64,000 nucleotides of DNA, taken from positions 186,001-250,000 of the forward strand of contig CAJTDL010000001.1 in NCBI GenBank assembly GCA_910575035.1. Direction: 5' to 3'. Under the pieces are notes generated by a model. It had not been told where the DNA came from. It worked only from the letters and a program-made list of their open reading frames with translations, and did no database searches. Position 1 is the stretch's first letter. The number at the start of each line of letters is the position of its first letter. Shown here piece by piece: positions 8,055 to 17,320 of this stretch. The translations under genes and the position numbers were made by a program. The stretch is from Lachnospiraceae bacterium. Its GTDB lineage: Bacteria; Bacillota; Clostridia; Lachnospirales; Lachnospiraceae.

Positions 8055-8350
8055 CATAGGGAAAAGCGTTGACAAGAAGAGTAGGCTGTGAAGTGCTGGG
8101 AGGGATTTCCGTTAGGACGGGGATCCTGGGCAGAGAGAACCGCCCATACGAGAGCGTATTGGTGCTGGAAGCGGTTTGGCAGGAAGCAGTTGAAGACCAC
8201 CTTGGAGCGGCAGGATGCCCGGTGACTCCGTTATCGTCAGAATGAGAGGCACTGCTTCTGGTAAGAGGCAGGGCAAGCAGGGTGGAACCGCGTATTTTAC
8301 GTCCCGTGCATAGCTATAGGTTTATATGGCAGTGCATGGGGCTTTTTTTT
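8055..8350 (+). promoter_or_regulatory. T-box riboswitch controlling thrS
   Basis: The leader contains an AAGAGTAGG stem-I element near 8070 and the T-box sequence AGGGTGGAACCGCG (8278-8291). A terminator hairpin of CCCGTGCAT (8303-8311) and ATGCATGGGGC followed by TTTTTTTT ends near 8349. T-boxes sense uncharged tRNA by base pairing to a specifier codon and to the acceptor end. ACC triplets at 8196-8201 are good candidates for a threonine specifier, matching the synthetase downstream, but I did not fold the RNA. Confidence 0.9.
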
Positions 8351-8463
8351 GTGTTGGAGGAATTGCACTGGGGGGCGGCTGGTATTGGCAGATAGGAAGG
8401 CCAAATAATAGAGGCAAGAAAGATAATAAAATAAAAAAATTTCATTTTAAGGAGGAATTTAAC

Positions 8464-10437
8464 ATGAAGATTACGTTGAAGGATGGCTCAGTCAAGGAAT
8501 ATGGCGATTCTAAGAGCGTGTATGAGGTTGCGCTGGATATCAGTGAAGGATTGGCCAGGGCAGCCTGTGCAGGGGAAGTGAATGGGGAAGTAGTGGATTT
8601 GCGGGCAGTGCTGGATGGGGATTGCGAATTGAATATTCTGACACAGAAGGATCCAGAAGGGATTCGGACAGTCCGGCATACCTGCTCCCATGTGCTGGCA
8701 GAAGCAGTGAAACGGCTGTTTCCAAATGCGAAGCTGGCGATTGGGCCTTCTATAGATGAGGGGTTCTATTATGATTTTGAGGCAGAGCCATTTTCTAGGG
8801 AGGATTTGGATAGGTTAGAGAAAGAGATGAAGAAGATCATTAAGGAAGGGAACCGGCTGGAGAAGTTTACGCTGCCCCGGGCGGAAGCGATTCAGTTTAT
8901 GAAGGATAAGGAGGAGCCCTATAAGGTGGAGCTGATTGAAGATCTTCCTGGGGATGCGGAGATTTCCTTCTATAAACAGGGGGAAGGGTTTACGGATCTG
9001 TGCGCAGGGCCCCACTTGATGAGCACGAAGCCGATCAAGGCATTTAAGCTGATTTCTTCTTCCATGGCTTATTGGCGGGGGGATTCAAATAAGGCGCAGC
9101 TGCAGAGGATCTATGGCACGGCTTTTGCTACAAAGGATGAGCTGAAAGCTTATTTGGAGCATTTGGAGGATATTAAGAAACGTGACCACAATAAACTGGG
9201 GCGAGAAATGAAATTGTTTACCACAGTGGATGTGATTGGCCAGGGGCTTCCGCTTTTGATGCCGAAGGGAGCCAAGATGGTGCAGACTATGCAGCGTTGG
9301 ATTGAGGATCTGGAGGACAACGAATGGGGCTATATCCGTACCAAGACGCCGTTGATGGCAAAGTCTGACTTGTATAAAATTTCTGGGCATTGGGATCATT
9401 ATACAGACGGCATGTTTGTGCTGGGGGACAAGGAAAGTGATAAAGAGGTGCTGGCGCTGCGTCCTATGACCTGCCCATTCCAGTATTATGTCTATAAGGC
9501 AGAGCAGCATTCCTACCGTGACCTGCCTCTGCGTTATGGTGAGACGTCCACTTTATTCCGCAATGAGGATTCTGGGGAAATGCATGGATTGACCCGTGTG
9601 CGCCAGTTTACGATTTCTGAGGGCCACTTGATCGTCCGGCCAGACCAGATGGTAGAGGAATTTAAGCAATGCCTTGCTTTGGCAAAGCATTGCCTGTCCA
9701 CCCTGGGAGTAGAGGAAGATGTAACCTACCACCTTTCTAAATGGGATCCGGATAACCGGGAAAAATACATTGGGGAGCCGGAGGTTTGGGAAGAAACCCA
9801 GCAGCATATGCGCGATATTATGAATGAGCTGGAGATCCCTTACACAGAAGATGTGGGCGAAGCTGCCTTCTATGGCCCCAAGATTGACATTAATGCAAGA
9901 AATGTTTATGGAAAAGAAGACACTATGATCACCATTCAGTGGGATGCCCTGCTTGCAGCTCAGTTTGATATGTACTATATTGACCAGAACGGGGACAAGG
10001 TCCGCCCCTACATTATCCATAGGACTTCCATGGGATGCTACGAGAGGACCCTTGCATGGCTGATTGAGAAATATGCTGGCAAATTCCCTACCTGGCTGTG
10101 CCCGGAGCAGGTGCGCGTATTGCCAATTTCTGACAAATATGAGGCCTATGCGGCAGAAGTGGAAAAAGAATTAAAGGCCAATGGCATTTTGTGCACTACG
10201 GATAACCGATCGGAAAAAATTGGATATAAAATCCGCGAGAGCCGTTTGGAGAAGGTTCCTTATATGCTGGTTGTAGGCCAGCAGGAGGAGGCTGACAAGA
10301 CAGTATCTGTCAGAAGCCGTTTTGCCGGCGATGAAGGCGTAAAGCCTATTGGCGAATTTATTGGCCAGATCTGCAGGGAAATCCGCACCAAGGAAATCCG
10401 CCAAGAAGAGGAGCAGGAAGAACAGCAGAAGAAATAG
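8464..10437 (+). CDS. thrS: Threonyl-tRNA synthetase
   Basis: Charges tRNA-Thr with threonine. The start is ATG 8464, 7 nt after AAGGAGGA (8449-8456), giving 657 residues; the frame stays open further upstream only through the terminator region. Domains: TGS (residues about 1-62), the editing (SAD) domain with HTCSHVLAEAVKRL, the class II catalytic core with a zinc site (MTCPFQYY, HRTSMGCYER) and motif 2 (FRNEDSGEMHGLTRVRQF), and a C-terminal anticodon-binding domain from about 555. The Glu/Gln-rich tail is a small extension. Regulation is by the T-box directly upstream. Confidence 0.97.
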   Translation: MKITLKDGSVKEYGDSKSVYEVALDISEGLARAACAGEVNGEVVDLRAVLDGDCELNILTQKDPEGIRTVRHTCSHVLAEAVKRLFPNAKLAIGPSIDEGFYYDFEAEPFSREDLDRLEKEMKKIIKEGNRLEKFTLPRAEAIQFMKDKEEPYKVELIEDLPGDAEISFYKQGEGFTDLCAGPHLMSTKPIKAFKLISSSMAYWRGDSNKAQLQRIYGTAFATKDELKAYLEHLEDIKKRDHNKLGREMKLFTTVDVIGQGLPLLMPKGAKMVQTMQRWIEDLEDNEWGYIRTKTPLMAKSDLYKISGHWDHYTDGMFVLGDKESDKEVLALRPMTCPFQYYVYKAEQHSYRDLPLRYGETSTLFRNEDSGEMHGLTRVRQFTISEGHLIVRPDQMVEEFKQCLALAKHCLSTLGVEEDVTYHLSKWDPDNREKYIGEPEVWEETQQHMRDIMNELEIPYTEDVGEAAFYGPKIDINARNVYGKEDTMITIQWDALLAAQFDMYYIDQNGDKVRPYIIHRTSMGCYERTLAWLIEKYAGKFPTWLCPEQVRVLPISDKYEAYAAEVEKELKANGILCTTDNRSEKIGYKIRESRLEKVPYMLVVGQQEEADKTVSVRSRFAGDEGVKPIGEFIGQICREIRTKEIRQEEEQEEQQKK

Positions 10438-10582
10438 CGTATAATTATCTCCTTTTTCAGGGATACTAGAATATGCCTAAGGCACTTTCTGCAAAATAAA
10501 CTTATTGCAGTAAAAGTTTTCAGGCAGATGAAAAAACAAAAATAGTTTGCCTGACAAGACTTCAGAAAAAAGGAGATTTATC

Positions 10583-10900
10583 ATGACGCGATTGAAATGT
10601 TCAGCAAGGAACTGTATGTACAACGAAGACCAGCTCTGCTCCAGGAATGATATTGAAATTGGCGGGCAAAATGCTTCCAGGCCAAATGAAACCCAATGTG
10701 AAAGCTTTCAGGAAAGGCGCGGCAGCATGACCAACTCTGTAGGCCATGCCTGTGAGGATACAGATGTGAAATGCCATGCTACCAACTGCGGTTTCAACGA
10801 AAACTGCAAATGCCATGCAGAGGAGATTGGCATTGCAGGGAGCAATGCATGCACCTGCGGTGAGACAGAATGCGCAAGCTTTGACTGCCATTGTAAATAG
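10583..10900 (+). CDS. DUF1540 cysteine-rich protein, two domains
   Basis: A 105-residue protein. ATG 10583 follows AAAAAAGGAG at about 7 nt. It contains two copies of the roughly 40-residue DUF1540 pattern: C.A..C.YN....C....I.IGG..A..P..T.C.SF at residues 5-42, and C.A.NCGFN....C.A..I.I.G..A.....T.CASF at about 63-102. The conserved cysteines probably bind a metal. DUF1540 proteins are common in spore-forming Firmicutes and have no firmly established role. It is a single gene between thrS and the phospholipase-like gene. Confidence 0.85.
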   Translation: MTRLKCSARNCMYNEDQLCSRNDIEIGGQNASRPNETQCESFQERRGSMTNSVGHACEDTDVKCHATNCGFNENCKCHAEEIGIAGSNACTCGETECASFDCHCK

Positions 10901-11104
10901 GCAATTTGCGTAAACCCGAAACATGCCTGAGGTATGGCGATATATGCAAGCTCTCGCGGCTATAGCGAGTAAGCAATTTATGTAAATTTGAAAAAAGACT
11001 TGAAAAAAGACAGAACAGGAAGTAGAATAAAACTGGTGCTGCAATTACAGTATTCTTCTTCCTGTTTTTGCGTCACGGATGACAAAATTTGCATGGAGGT
11101 CAGA

Positions 11105-11695
11105 ATGCGTAAGAAATCCCATATATCGTTGGCAAAATATATTGTAAATAGTTTGGAGGAGCAGGGGCTGGTAAAACATAAAAAGGCTTTCTATTTAGGG
11201 AGTATTCTGCCAGATTGCAAGCCTTCTTTTTTTACGGAAAAACACGAAATGGAAGGTACCTTTCCCAAGCTGCAGGAAGATTTAAAGGAATTGGTGGAGA
11301 GGCAGCAGAAAGATGACATAAACCTGCGGGTGTTTTATCGGAATTTAGGTGAAGTGATCCATTATATAGCAGATTATTTTACATTTCCCCACAATCCTCA
11401 TTACACAGGGAGCCTGAGGGCTCACTGTATCTATGAGAAGCATCTGAAGAAAGGGCTTAAGGAATATATAAAGAGCGGGGAAGCGGAAAAAAACTGGGTG
11501 GATTTTCAGGGAGCTGTCCCATACCTGGATAGCATAGACGCAATCTGTTCCTATATTCAGAACGAACACGAGGATTATTTGAAATTAGCCAATACAGTGG
11601 AAGGGGATTGCCGCCAGATTGTTATTTTGTGCCAACAGGTGGTGGAGGCAGTGATCCTGCTGACGAAAGCAGGGCAGGCGTTACAGGCGGCATAA
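11105..11695 (+). CDS. Zinc-dependent phospholipase C-like protein
   Basis: A 196-residue protein. ATG 11105 follows GGAGGT (11095-11100). Histidines spaced as in the zinc-dependent phospholipase C / S1-P1 fold are visible: SHISLAKYIV near the N-terminus, YLGSILPDCKPS, and LGEVIHYIADYFTFPHNPHY. In the family such residues hold catalytic zinc ions. No signal peptide is seen, so unlike clostridial alpha-toxin it should stay in the cytoplasm; many Clostridia have such intracellular members of unknown substrate. Confidence 0.75.
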   Translation: MRKKSHISLAKYIVNSLEEQGLVKHKKAFYLGSILPDCKPSFFTEKHEMEGTFPKLQEDLKELVERQQKDDINLRVFYRNLGEVIHYIADYFTFPHNPHYTGSLRAHCIYEKHLKKGLKEYIKSGEAEKNWVDFQGAVPYLDSIDAICSYIQNEHEDYLKLANTVEGDCRQIVILCQQVVEAVILLTKAGQALQAA

Positions 11696-11864
11696 GGAAA
11701 GCGGAGCCTTTGGCTGTCTGCACAAGGGAAGATTCCTTTCACTGTATGGTATTTGTCGAAAAAAAGTGTTTGCTGTCGAATTGTCATGTAAAAAATTGGC
11801 AGTTATTGTTTGCTTTTTTCTGGGGAACAATGTAAAATAAGAGATGGAAGAAAGGAAACATAGG

Positions 11865-12179
11865 ATGGTGGGTAATATGCAAGAACTGCAAAAGCTAAAG
11901 AGGAAGATAGAGGCTTTGCGGAAAGAACTGGATAAGGAGGTAGAAAATAGGTTTTTGTCGCAGAAATGCCAGCGGCTCAGCGCCCAATTGGACCAACTGA
12001 TTGTGGAATATATGGAGCGCAGAGAAAACGAAGCTGATACCCAAGATGCGGCAAAGGACTTGAAGCGTAATAAAGCTGCGCAATGTAAGGAAAGCGAAGC
12101 TAGTTCTAAAAATGTGAAGACGATCGCATGGCATAACGAAATTTGTGAATGTTGGCGAGTGGATTTGCCCAGTTATTGA
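11865..12179 (+). CDS. Spo0E-like aspartyl-phosphate phosphatase with C-terminal extension
   Basis: A short helical protein of about 104 residues. The first 60 residues form two amphipathic helices with the Spo0E signature S..LD.LI (RLSAQLDQLIVEYM). Spo0E proteins dephosphorylate Spo0A and delay sporulation. The C-terminal 45 residues are an extension not typical of this usually 50-60-residue family. ATG 11865 follows AAAGGA at 8 nt; ATG 11844 and ATG 11877 are alternative starts. A strong two-way terminator follows. Confidence 0.65.
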   Translation: MVGNMQELQKLKRKIEALRKELDKEVENRFLSQKCQRLSAQLDQLIVEYMERRENEADTQDAAKDLKRNKAAQCKESEASSKNVKTIAWHNEICECWRVDLPSY

Positions 12180-12183
12180 AAAG

Positions 12184-12231
12184 AGCAATGGCATTAAGGC
12201 ATGGTATGTACCCTTAATGCCATTGCTTTTT
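12184..12231. terminator. Bidirectional terminator between the Spo0E-like gene and the rib operon
   Basis: AGCAATGGCATTAAGG (12184-12199) and CCTTAATGCCATTGCT (12212-12227) form a perfect 16-bp stem. A T run follows on the plus strand and an AAAAG run precedes it, so it works in both directions. Confidence 0.9.
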
Positions 12232-12247
12232 GCGGCTTTTGAAAGGG

Positions 12248-12712
12248 CTACTGCATTGCCTGGAGCAAGTTTACCATTTCAATGGCAGTGCATGCCGCGT
12301 CATAGCCTTTGTTGCCGGCTTTTGTGCCTGCGCGCTCAATGGCCTGCTCAATATTATCAGTGGTAACAATGCCAAAGATTACAGGAATCTCTGTTTTTAA
12401 GCCTACAGAGGCGATTCCTTTGCTGACTTCTGCGCATACATAGTCATAATGGCTGGTGGCTCCTTTAATGACAGCGCCCAGGCAAATGACAGCGTCGTAG
12501 CTGCCGGATTCAGCCATTTTTTGTGCGGTTAGGGGAATTTCAAAGGCACCAGGCACCCATGCCAGGGTGATGTCGTCGTCGTTGACGCCGTGGCGGATCA
12601 ATGCATCCTGGGCACCGCCGATTAATTTTGATACAATAAATTCATTGAACCGGGAGGCTACAATGCCAATCCTTGTTCCCTTTGCTACTACATTTCCCTG
12701 TAATATTTTCAT
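12248..12712 (-). CDS. ribH: 6,7-dimethyl-8-ribityllumazine synthase
   Basis: Condenses 3,4-dihydroxy-2-butanone 4-phosphate with the ribityl-aminopyrimidine to give lumazine, the penultimate step of riboflavin synthesis. Its 154 residues match the usual length. Family motifs are present: [17 protein letters not shown], the substrate segment [12 protein letters not shown], and [18 protein letters not shown] with the catalytic histidine. It is the last gene of the operon, 36 bp after ribBA, and is followed by the strong terminator at 12184-12231. Confidence 0.97.
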   Translation of the reverse strand: MKILQGNVVAKGTRIGIVASRFNEFIVSKLIGGAQDALIRHGVNDDDITLAWVPGAFEIPLTAQKMAESGSYDAVICLGAVIKGATSHYDYVCAEVSKGIASVGLKTEIPVIFGIVTTDNIEQAIERAGTKAGNKGYDAACTAIEMVNLLQAMQ

Positions 12713-12748
12713 AATTTTTCCCTCTTTTCTATAGTTATAGTTTTTGTT

Positions 12749-13951
12749 TTAATAGTCGGTCATGTGCTGCATTTTTGCCTGCTTGGTTTTTAGGTAAAAT
12801 ACATCTGTTTTTTTGGCTGGCATTTGGATGGAGACCCGTTCCACGATGGAAATGCCGTAGCCAGAAAGGCCAGTGATTTTCTTAGGGTTGTTTGTAAGCA
12901 GGCGAAGCTTTTCAGCACCCAGATCGTGCAGAATCTGTGCGCCAATGCCGTAATCCCGCAGATCTGGGGCAAATCCCAGCTTTACATTTGCTTCTACGGT
13001 ATCCAAACCCTGTTCTTGTAATTCGTAGGCCTTTAATTTGTTGATAAGGCCAATTCCACGCCCTTCCTGGCGCATATACAGCAAAATTCCGCGCCCGGCA
13101 TCGGCAATCGTTTTCATGGCAGACTCCAGCTGTTCGCCGCAGTCGCAGCGGCCGGAGCCAAACACGTCGCCGGTGAGGCATTCGGAGTGTACCCGGCACA
13201 ATACAGGGGCGCCGTCTGCCACATCTCCCATTACAAGGGCTACATGGTGTTCCCCATTCAGTTTGTTGACATAGCCATAAATGTCAAATTCCCCATATTT
13301 GGTAGGGAGCTTTGCATGGGCTTCCTGGCGTACCAGGCTGTCCCTGTCCATGCGGTAGCGTACCAGGTCGGCAATGGTTACGACCGTCATCTGGAATTTC
13401 TCTGCCAATTCCAGAAGCTCTGTGGTACGCATCATGGTGCCGTCTTCCCGCATAATCTCACAGCACAGGCCGCAGGGCTTTAAGCCGGCAAGGATTGCCA
13501 GGTCTACAGTGGCTTCTGTATGCCCAGTGCGTTTTAGGACGCCGCCTTCCCGGGATTCTAAGGGAAACATATGCCCTGGCTTTCGGAAATCCTCTGGCTT
13601 TGCGCCATCCCTGACAGCTGCCAGGGCGGTTTTGGAGCGTTCGAAGGCAGAAATGCCAGTGTCTGTGTCAATACCGTCAATGGAGATGGTAAAGGCAGTC
13701 TGGTGGTTATCCGTATTTTCCGCCACCATTTGCCTGAGGCCAAGCTGGCGGCAGAGGCCTTTGTCCATGGGCATGCAGATCAGGCCCTTCCCATGTGTAG
13801 CCATAAAATTGATGTTTTCAGGGGTAGCAAATTCTGCGGCGCAGATAAAGTCGCCTTCGTTTTCACGGTCGGGGTCGTCAATGACCATAATGATCTTGCC
13901 TTGCCGGATATCCTCGATTGCCTGGTTGATGGTGTCAATTGTCTTGCTCAT
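12749..13951 (-). CDS. ribBA: Bifunctional 3,4-dihydroxy-2-butanone 4-phosphate synthase / GTP cyclohydrolase II
   Basis: A fused enzyme of 400 residues that opens both branches of riboflavin synthesis. The N-terminal half is DHBP synthase, with [14 protein letters not shown] near residue 22 and [10 protein letters not shown]. The C-terminal half is GTP cyclohydrolase II, with zinc cysteines in [19 protein letters not shown] and the [19 protein letters not shown] segment. Fusion of these two domains is the normal state in Firmicutes. It lies between ribE and ribH in the operon. Confidence 0.97.
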   Translation of the reverse strand: MSKTIDTINQAIEDIRQGKIIMVIDDPDRENEGDFICAAEFATPENINFMATHGKGLICMPMDKGLCRQLGLRQMVAENTDNHQTAFTISIDGIDTDTGISAFERSKTALAAVRDGAKPEDFRKPGHMFPLESREGGVLKRTGHTEATVDLAILAGLKPCGLCCEIMREDGTMMRTTELLELAEKFQMTVVTIADLVRYRMDRDSLVRQEAHAKLPTKYGEFDIYGYVNKLNGEHHVALVMGDVADGAPVLCRVHSECLTGDVFGSGRCDCGEQLESAMKTIADAGRGILLYMRQEGRGIGLINKLKAYELQEQGLDTVEANVKLGFAPDLRDYGIGAQILHDLGAEKLRLLTNNPKKITGLSGYGISIVERVSIQMPAKKTDVFYLKTKQAKMQHMTDY

Positions 13952-14004
13952 TGTACTGCTTCCTTTCTCTGGAGATTTGTAATGCTTAGGGGCTTTTTTA
14001 TGGT

Positions 14005-14676
14005 TCAGAATAGGTGTGTGCTTTCAGGTAAAAAGCCGTGTTCCATTAAAAAGCTTTCCGTCAGCTGGGATTTTGGGGCTGCGGTATCCTGCGGGGACAG
14101 GAGTTTTTCTATGTATTTCCCAACGATGTCACACTCAATGTTGATAAGGCTCCCGATCCCTTTGGCGGCCAGGGCCGTTTCCTGGCGTGTGTGGGGGATA
14201 ACGGATACCCGAAAGCCCTGGGAGGTTACAGCGGCTACCGTGAGGCTGATGCCGTCTAAGGCGATGGAGCCCTTTTCCACAATATAGCGCAGCAGGCCTG
14301 GGGCGGCGGAAATGGCATACCAGACAGCGATTTCTTCTTGGCGGATTTCAGTAACCCTTCCGGTTCCGTCAATGTGGCCAGATACGATGTGGCCGCCGAA
14401 GCGGCCGTCAGCAGGCATAGCCCGTTCCAGGTTGACGATGCTGGAGGCGGTTGATTCGGATAAGCTGCTGCGGCGCAGGGTTTCGGCCATTACATCGGCG
14501 GTAAAGGCGTTTGAGGAGAGGGAGGTTACCGTAAGGCAGATGCCATTTACGGCGATACTGTCTCCGATTTTTGTACCTTTTAGGACTTTTTGGCATTGGA
14601 TGGTCAGTTTGGCGGAGAGAGGGGATTTTTCTATTTTTAAGATTTTTCCGGTTTCTTCAATGATTCCTGTAAACAT
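14005..14676 (-). CDS. ribE: Riboflavin synthase, alpha chain
   Basis: Dismutates two lumazine molecules to riboflavin. The 223 residues hold the two expected lumazine-binding barrels: [12 protein letters not shown] at residues 1-12 and the second repeat after [16 protein letters not shown] near residue 95. INGICLTV and LDGISLTV are the paired substrate-site segments. It lies 24 bp downstream of ribD and upstream of ribBA. Confidence 0.96.
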   Translation of the reverse strand: MFTGIIEETGKILKIEKSPLSAKLTIQCQKVLKGTKIGDSIAVNGICLTVTSLSSNAFTADVMAETLRRSSLSESTASSIVNLERAMPADGRFGGHIVSGHIDGTGRVTEIRQEEIAVWYAISAAPGLLRYIVEKGSIALDGISLTVAAVTSQGFRVSVIPHTRQETALAAKGIGSLINIECDIVGKYIEKLLSPQDTAAPKSQLTESFLMEHGFLPESTHLF

Positions 14677-14699
14677 AGTGGGTGTGGTCCTCCGTTACT

Positions 14700-16064
14700 T
14701 TAATTATATACAACTCTTCCTGATACACAGATATCCTCCCCTAATGTGCGGGTTTCTAAATCTTTTAGTTTTATGGCGTCTGACATCTTGGCAATGCCGG
14801 CTCCCTCTATGGGGGATTTAGCATTTTCCCCTGCGATTAGCTTAGGGGCAATGAAAGCATAAACACGCTGTACGAAATGCCCAGTTAGGGCAGAAGCGTT
14901 TAAAATGCCGCCGCCTTCCAGTAAAATGCTGTCTATACGGCGCCGTGCCAGCTGCTCCAGCAATACCTGTAAATCCAGCTGTGGCCTGGCTTGCGTTTCA
15001 GGCAAAGCCTGCAGGGGGATTTCCAATAGGGTTATCCCTTGCTGCTCCAAAGCCTTCTGAGCGGCATTGAGAGAGCATGGAAGTGAAACTGAATGGCAGC
15101 AACCGCTTGCTTCATCGCTATCATGCTTCTGAGTGGCATTGCGAGTATCTGGGAGTGAAACTGGATGGCAGCAACCGCTTGCTTCATCGCTACCATGCTT
15201 CTGAGTGGCATTGCGAGTGTCTGGGAGGGATAGCCTGGAGGCGGGTTCCCCAGCAGGAGTCCGGCCTTTTGTAGTTTGTTTTCTCCAGTCTAAGGCCGCC
15301 TGTGGGTTATAAGCCAGAATGGTCTCAAATTGGCGGGCTGTTTTTACAATCTGGCTGTCCAGGGGAATGCGCAGATTGGTGTCACAGATAATCCGTATGG
15401 GGTGCCTGCCGCCTTCCATGCGGCAGTTGAGCAGAGGATCGTCTGCCAGGATGGTTCCAATGCCTGCCATAATGCCACGGTAACGGTTTCGCAGGGACTG
15501 GACGTATGACCTGGATTCTGCCCCAGTGACCCATTTGGAGTCCCCGGTTTCGCAGGCGATTTTCCCGTCTAAGGTCATGGCGTATTTCATGGCCAAAAAG
15601 GGCATTTTTTGTTCCATAAAGTGGAAGAAGGCCTCGTTAAGGGCGCGGCATTCTTCTTCCAGGATGCCGGTTTCTGCCAAAATGCCATGCTCTTGCAGGA
15701 TATGGATGCCTTTTCCGGCTACTTTTGGGTTGGAATCCAGGCAGCCTACATACACCTTGCGGATTTTGCTCTCAATAATGATGTCTGTGCAGGGCGGGGT
15801 TTTCCCGTGGTGGCAGCAGGGTTCCAGATTTACATAGAGGTCTGCGCCAGAGGGATCTTCCTGGCAGTGGAGCAGGGCGTTGCGTTCTGCGTGGAAGCCG
15901 CCATAGGCTTCGTGGTACCCAGTGGCGATGACCCTGCCATTTTTGACAACCACACAGCCCACCATGGGGTTGGGGGAGGTGCGGCCTTCGCCTTTGCGGG
16001 CTAATTGCAAGGCCTGGCGCATATAGGATTCCGGGGATTTTTGGTTTTCTGTGGGTGGCTGCAT
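14700..16064 (-). CDS. ribD: Bifunctional pyrimidine deaminase/reductase with an internal tandem-repeat insertion
   Basis: Carries out deamination and side-chain reduction of the pyrimidine intermediate. ATG 16064 follows AAAGGAGC at 7 nt and is preferred to ATG 16082, giving 454 residues. The deaminase domain has the zinc site HAERNALLHC and EPCCHHGKTPPCTD; the reductase domain starts near residue 150 (KYAMTLDGKIA) and ends with ILLEGGGILNASAL. The family is usually about 360-370 residues. The excess is an insertion near residue 265-345 made of two 24-residue repeats plus a third partial one. The insertion lies between strands of the reductase domain. Confidence 0.93.
   Translation of the reverse strand: MQPPTENQKSPESYMRQALQLARKGEGRTSPNPMVGCVVVKNGRVIATGYHEAYGGFHAERNALLHCQEDPSGADLYVNLEPCCHHGKTPPCTDIIIESKIRKVYVGCLDSNPKVAGKGIHILQEHGILAETGILEEECRALNEAFFHFMEQKMPFLAMKYAMTLDGKIACETGDSKWVTGAESRSYVQSLRNRYRGIMAGIGTILADDPLLNCRMEGGRHPIRIICDTNLRIPLDSQIVKTARQFETILAYNPQAALDWRKQTTKGRTPAGEPASRLSLPDTRNATQKHGSDEASGCCHPVSLPDTRNATQKHDSDEASGCCHSVSLPCSLNAAQKALEQQGITLLEIPLQALPETQARPQLDLQVLLEQLARRRIDSILLEGGGILNASALTGHFVQRVYAFIAPKLIAGENAKSPIEGAGIAKMSDAIKLKDLETRTLGEDICVSGRVVYN
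15056..15226. repeat. 72-bp in-frame tandem repeat inside ribD
   Basis: Two full copies of a 72-bp unit lie at 15083-15154 and 15155-15226, differing at only a few bases. They are preceded by a 27-bp partial and more diverged copy at 15056-15082. Because 72 is a multiple of three, the ribD frame is kept and a 24-residue peptide is repeated. Confidence 0.9.
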
Positions 16065-16204
16065 ATAGGCTGCTCCTTTCATTTGGGGCGCATTTGGCGT
16101 GTGGATTTAGGGAAATAGGTTCTTCTGTTTGCTACAGTGTTCTGGCATATGGCTTTGGGGGATGTTCCGTGTGTAGTTTTAGGAAAATGCATATTTGTTG
16201 AAGA

Positions 16205-16855
16205 TTATTGCTGTACAGTTCCATACTTTCGGTATGCCCCCTTTAGGAAAGGAGATAAAGGCTTATAGATTGCCATTGTAACCATAAGGCAGAAAATTCC
16301 TTTTATAAAAGTAAAGGGAGCATTAAAAATAACCAGGCATTCCAGCATGCTTTCCATTTGGGGGAGGATCAGCTGGTATGCAGCCAGGATGGTTTCTTCT
16401 GGCATGATATTGTAAAAAAATGGGTATACGATAAAATAATTGGAGGCAATGCTGATGGCTCCCATCAGGATGGCTCCAGCAAAGGCGCCGAAAAAGGCGC
16501 TTTTCTTATTCTTCCATTTATTGTAGGCCAGGCCTGCAGGGAATACAAAGCAGGCGCCCAGGATAAAGTTGGAAAGCTCCCCAACGCCCCCGGTAGAAGT
16601 TATGAACAGGTGCAGCAGGTTTTTGGCCAGGCAAACAGCTGCGCCGCTGGCAGGCCCCATAGAGAAGGCTCCCAGTAAGGCAGGGAGATCGGAGAGATCC
16701 ATTTTGACAAAGGATGGAATGATTGGAAGGGAAAATTCAAAAAACATTAAAATAAAGGCAATGACAGAGAGCATGGCTGTCATGGTGAGCTTCCAAGTAT
16801 CCAGCTGCTTTTCAGGTTTTCTTGTGGCTGTGGTTTTGGTGTTTGTTGAAATCAT
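16205..16855 (-). CDS. ribU: Riboflavin ECF transporter S component
   Basis: A 216-residue protein with about six hydrophobic helices. It has the RibU-type N-terminal half: WKLTMTAMLSVIAFILMFFEF, then FVKMDLSDLPALLGAFSMGP, where the second helix pair binds riboflavin. ECF S components work with the shared EcfAAT energy module, which is not in this window. It is the first gene after the FMN riboswitch, so uptake and synthesis of riboflavin share one control. The AAAGGAG ribosome binding site is 9 nt before ATG 16855. ribD starts 140 bp downstream. Confidence 0.93.
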   Translation of the reverse strand: MISTNTKTTATRKPEKQLDTWKLTMTAMLSVIAFILMFFEFSLPIIPSFVKMDLSDLPALLGAFSMGPASGAAVCLAKNLLHLFITSTGGVGELSNFILGACFVFPAGLAYNKWKNKKSAFFGAFAGAILMGAISIASNYFIVYPFFYNIMPEETILAAYQLILPQMESMLECLVIFNAPFTFIKGIFCLMVTMAIYKPLSPFLKGAYRKYGTVQQ

Positions 16856-17060
16856 AGCGGTACACTCCTTTTTGCTGTTATTTTTGTATGTGCCAATGTG
16901 GTTATAGGAGTCAGGCCCTGCTTTACCAGGTATTGCCGCACCTCTGTAAAATCCTTCTAGAATCCTATGCTTTGCAGTGTGCCATAAGATAACAAGGAAT
17001 AAGAGGTTTGGCTTATGGGAAGGTAGGGGAGCTCCGGGAAAAATGGGAGATATGCCATAT

Positions 17061-17095
17061 AGAAAAAGAAAAGCCCAGAATCTAAGATTCGGGGC
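17061..17095 (-). terminator. Terminator of the FMN riboswitch expression platform
   Basis: On the minus strand GCCCCGAATC and GATTCTGGGC (17073-17095) form a stem with a 3-nt loop, followed by TTTTCTTTTTC. It lies 36 bp past the aptamer, so FMN binding most likely causes premature termination. Confidence 0.85.
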
Positions 17096-17130
17096 GTAAT
17101 AATTATGTGTATATGGTTGCGAAAATCTGC

Positions 17131-17266
17131 TTGCCTTCTCCCATCCAGACTATACTGTCGGTTTTGGATTCTCACCAAATCATGCCTTGCGGCTCACGGA
17201 CTCGCCCTCTCTGGGGTATCACCGTCGGTCGGGAATTCTTATAAAAAGTCACCCTGCCCTGAAGAA
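17131..17266 (-). promoter_or_regulatory. FMN riboswitch (RFN element)
   Basis: On the minus strand all conserved RFN blocks are present in order: TTCAGGGCAGGGTGA, ATTCCCGACCGACGGTGATA, GAGTCCGTGAGCC, GATTTGGTGAGAATCCAAA, ACCGACAGTATAGTCTGGATGG and GAGAAGG. It lies between the promoter at 17292-17320 and the terminator at 17061-17095 and controls ribU-ribD-ribE-ribBA-ribH. Confidence 0.97.
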
Positions 17267-17291
17267 CAATATTTATTTTGCTTATGAGGCT

Positions 17292-17320
17292 ATTTTACTA
17301 CCATATATTTGGGATGTCAA
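17292..17320 (-). promoter_or_regulatory. Promoter of the rib operon
   Basis: On the minus strand TTGACA (17320-17315), a 17-bp spacer and TAAAAT (17297-17292) precede the FMN riboswitch. The -35 box overlaps the last codons of the acetyltransferase gene. Confidence 0.75.

Noticed and set aside
8326-8463. N-terminal extension of thrS
   Set aside because: The extra frame runs through the T-box terminator, and the AAGGAGGA site fits ATG 8464.
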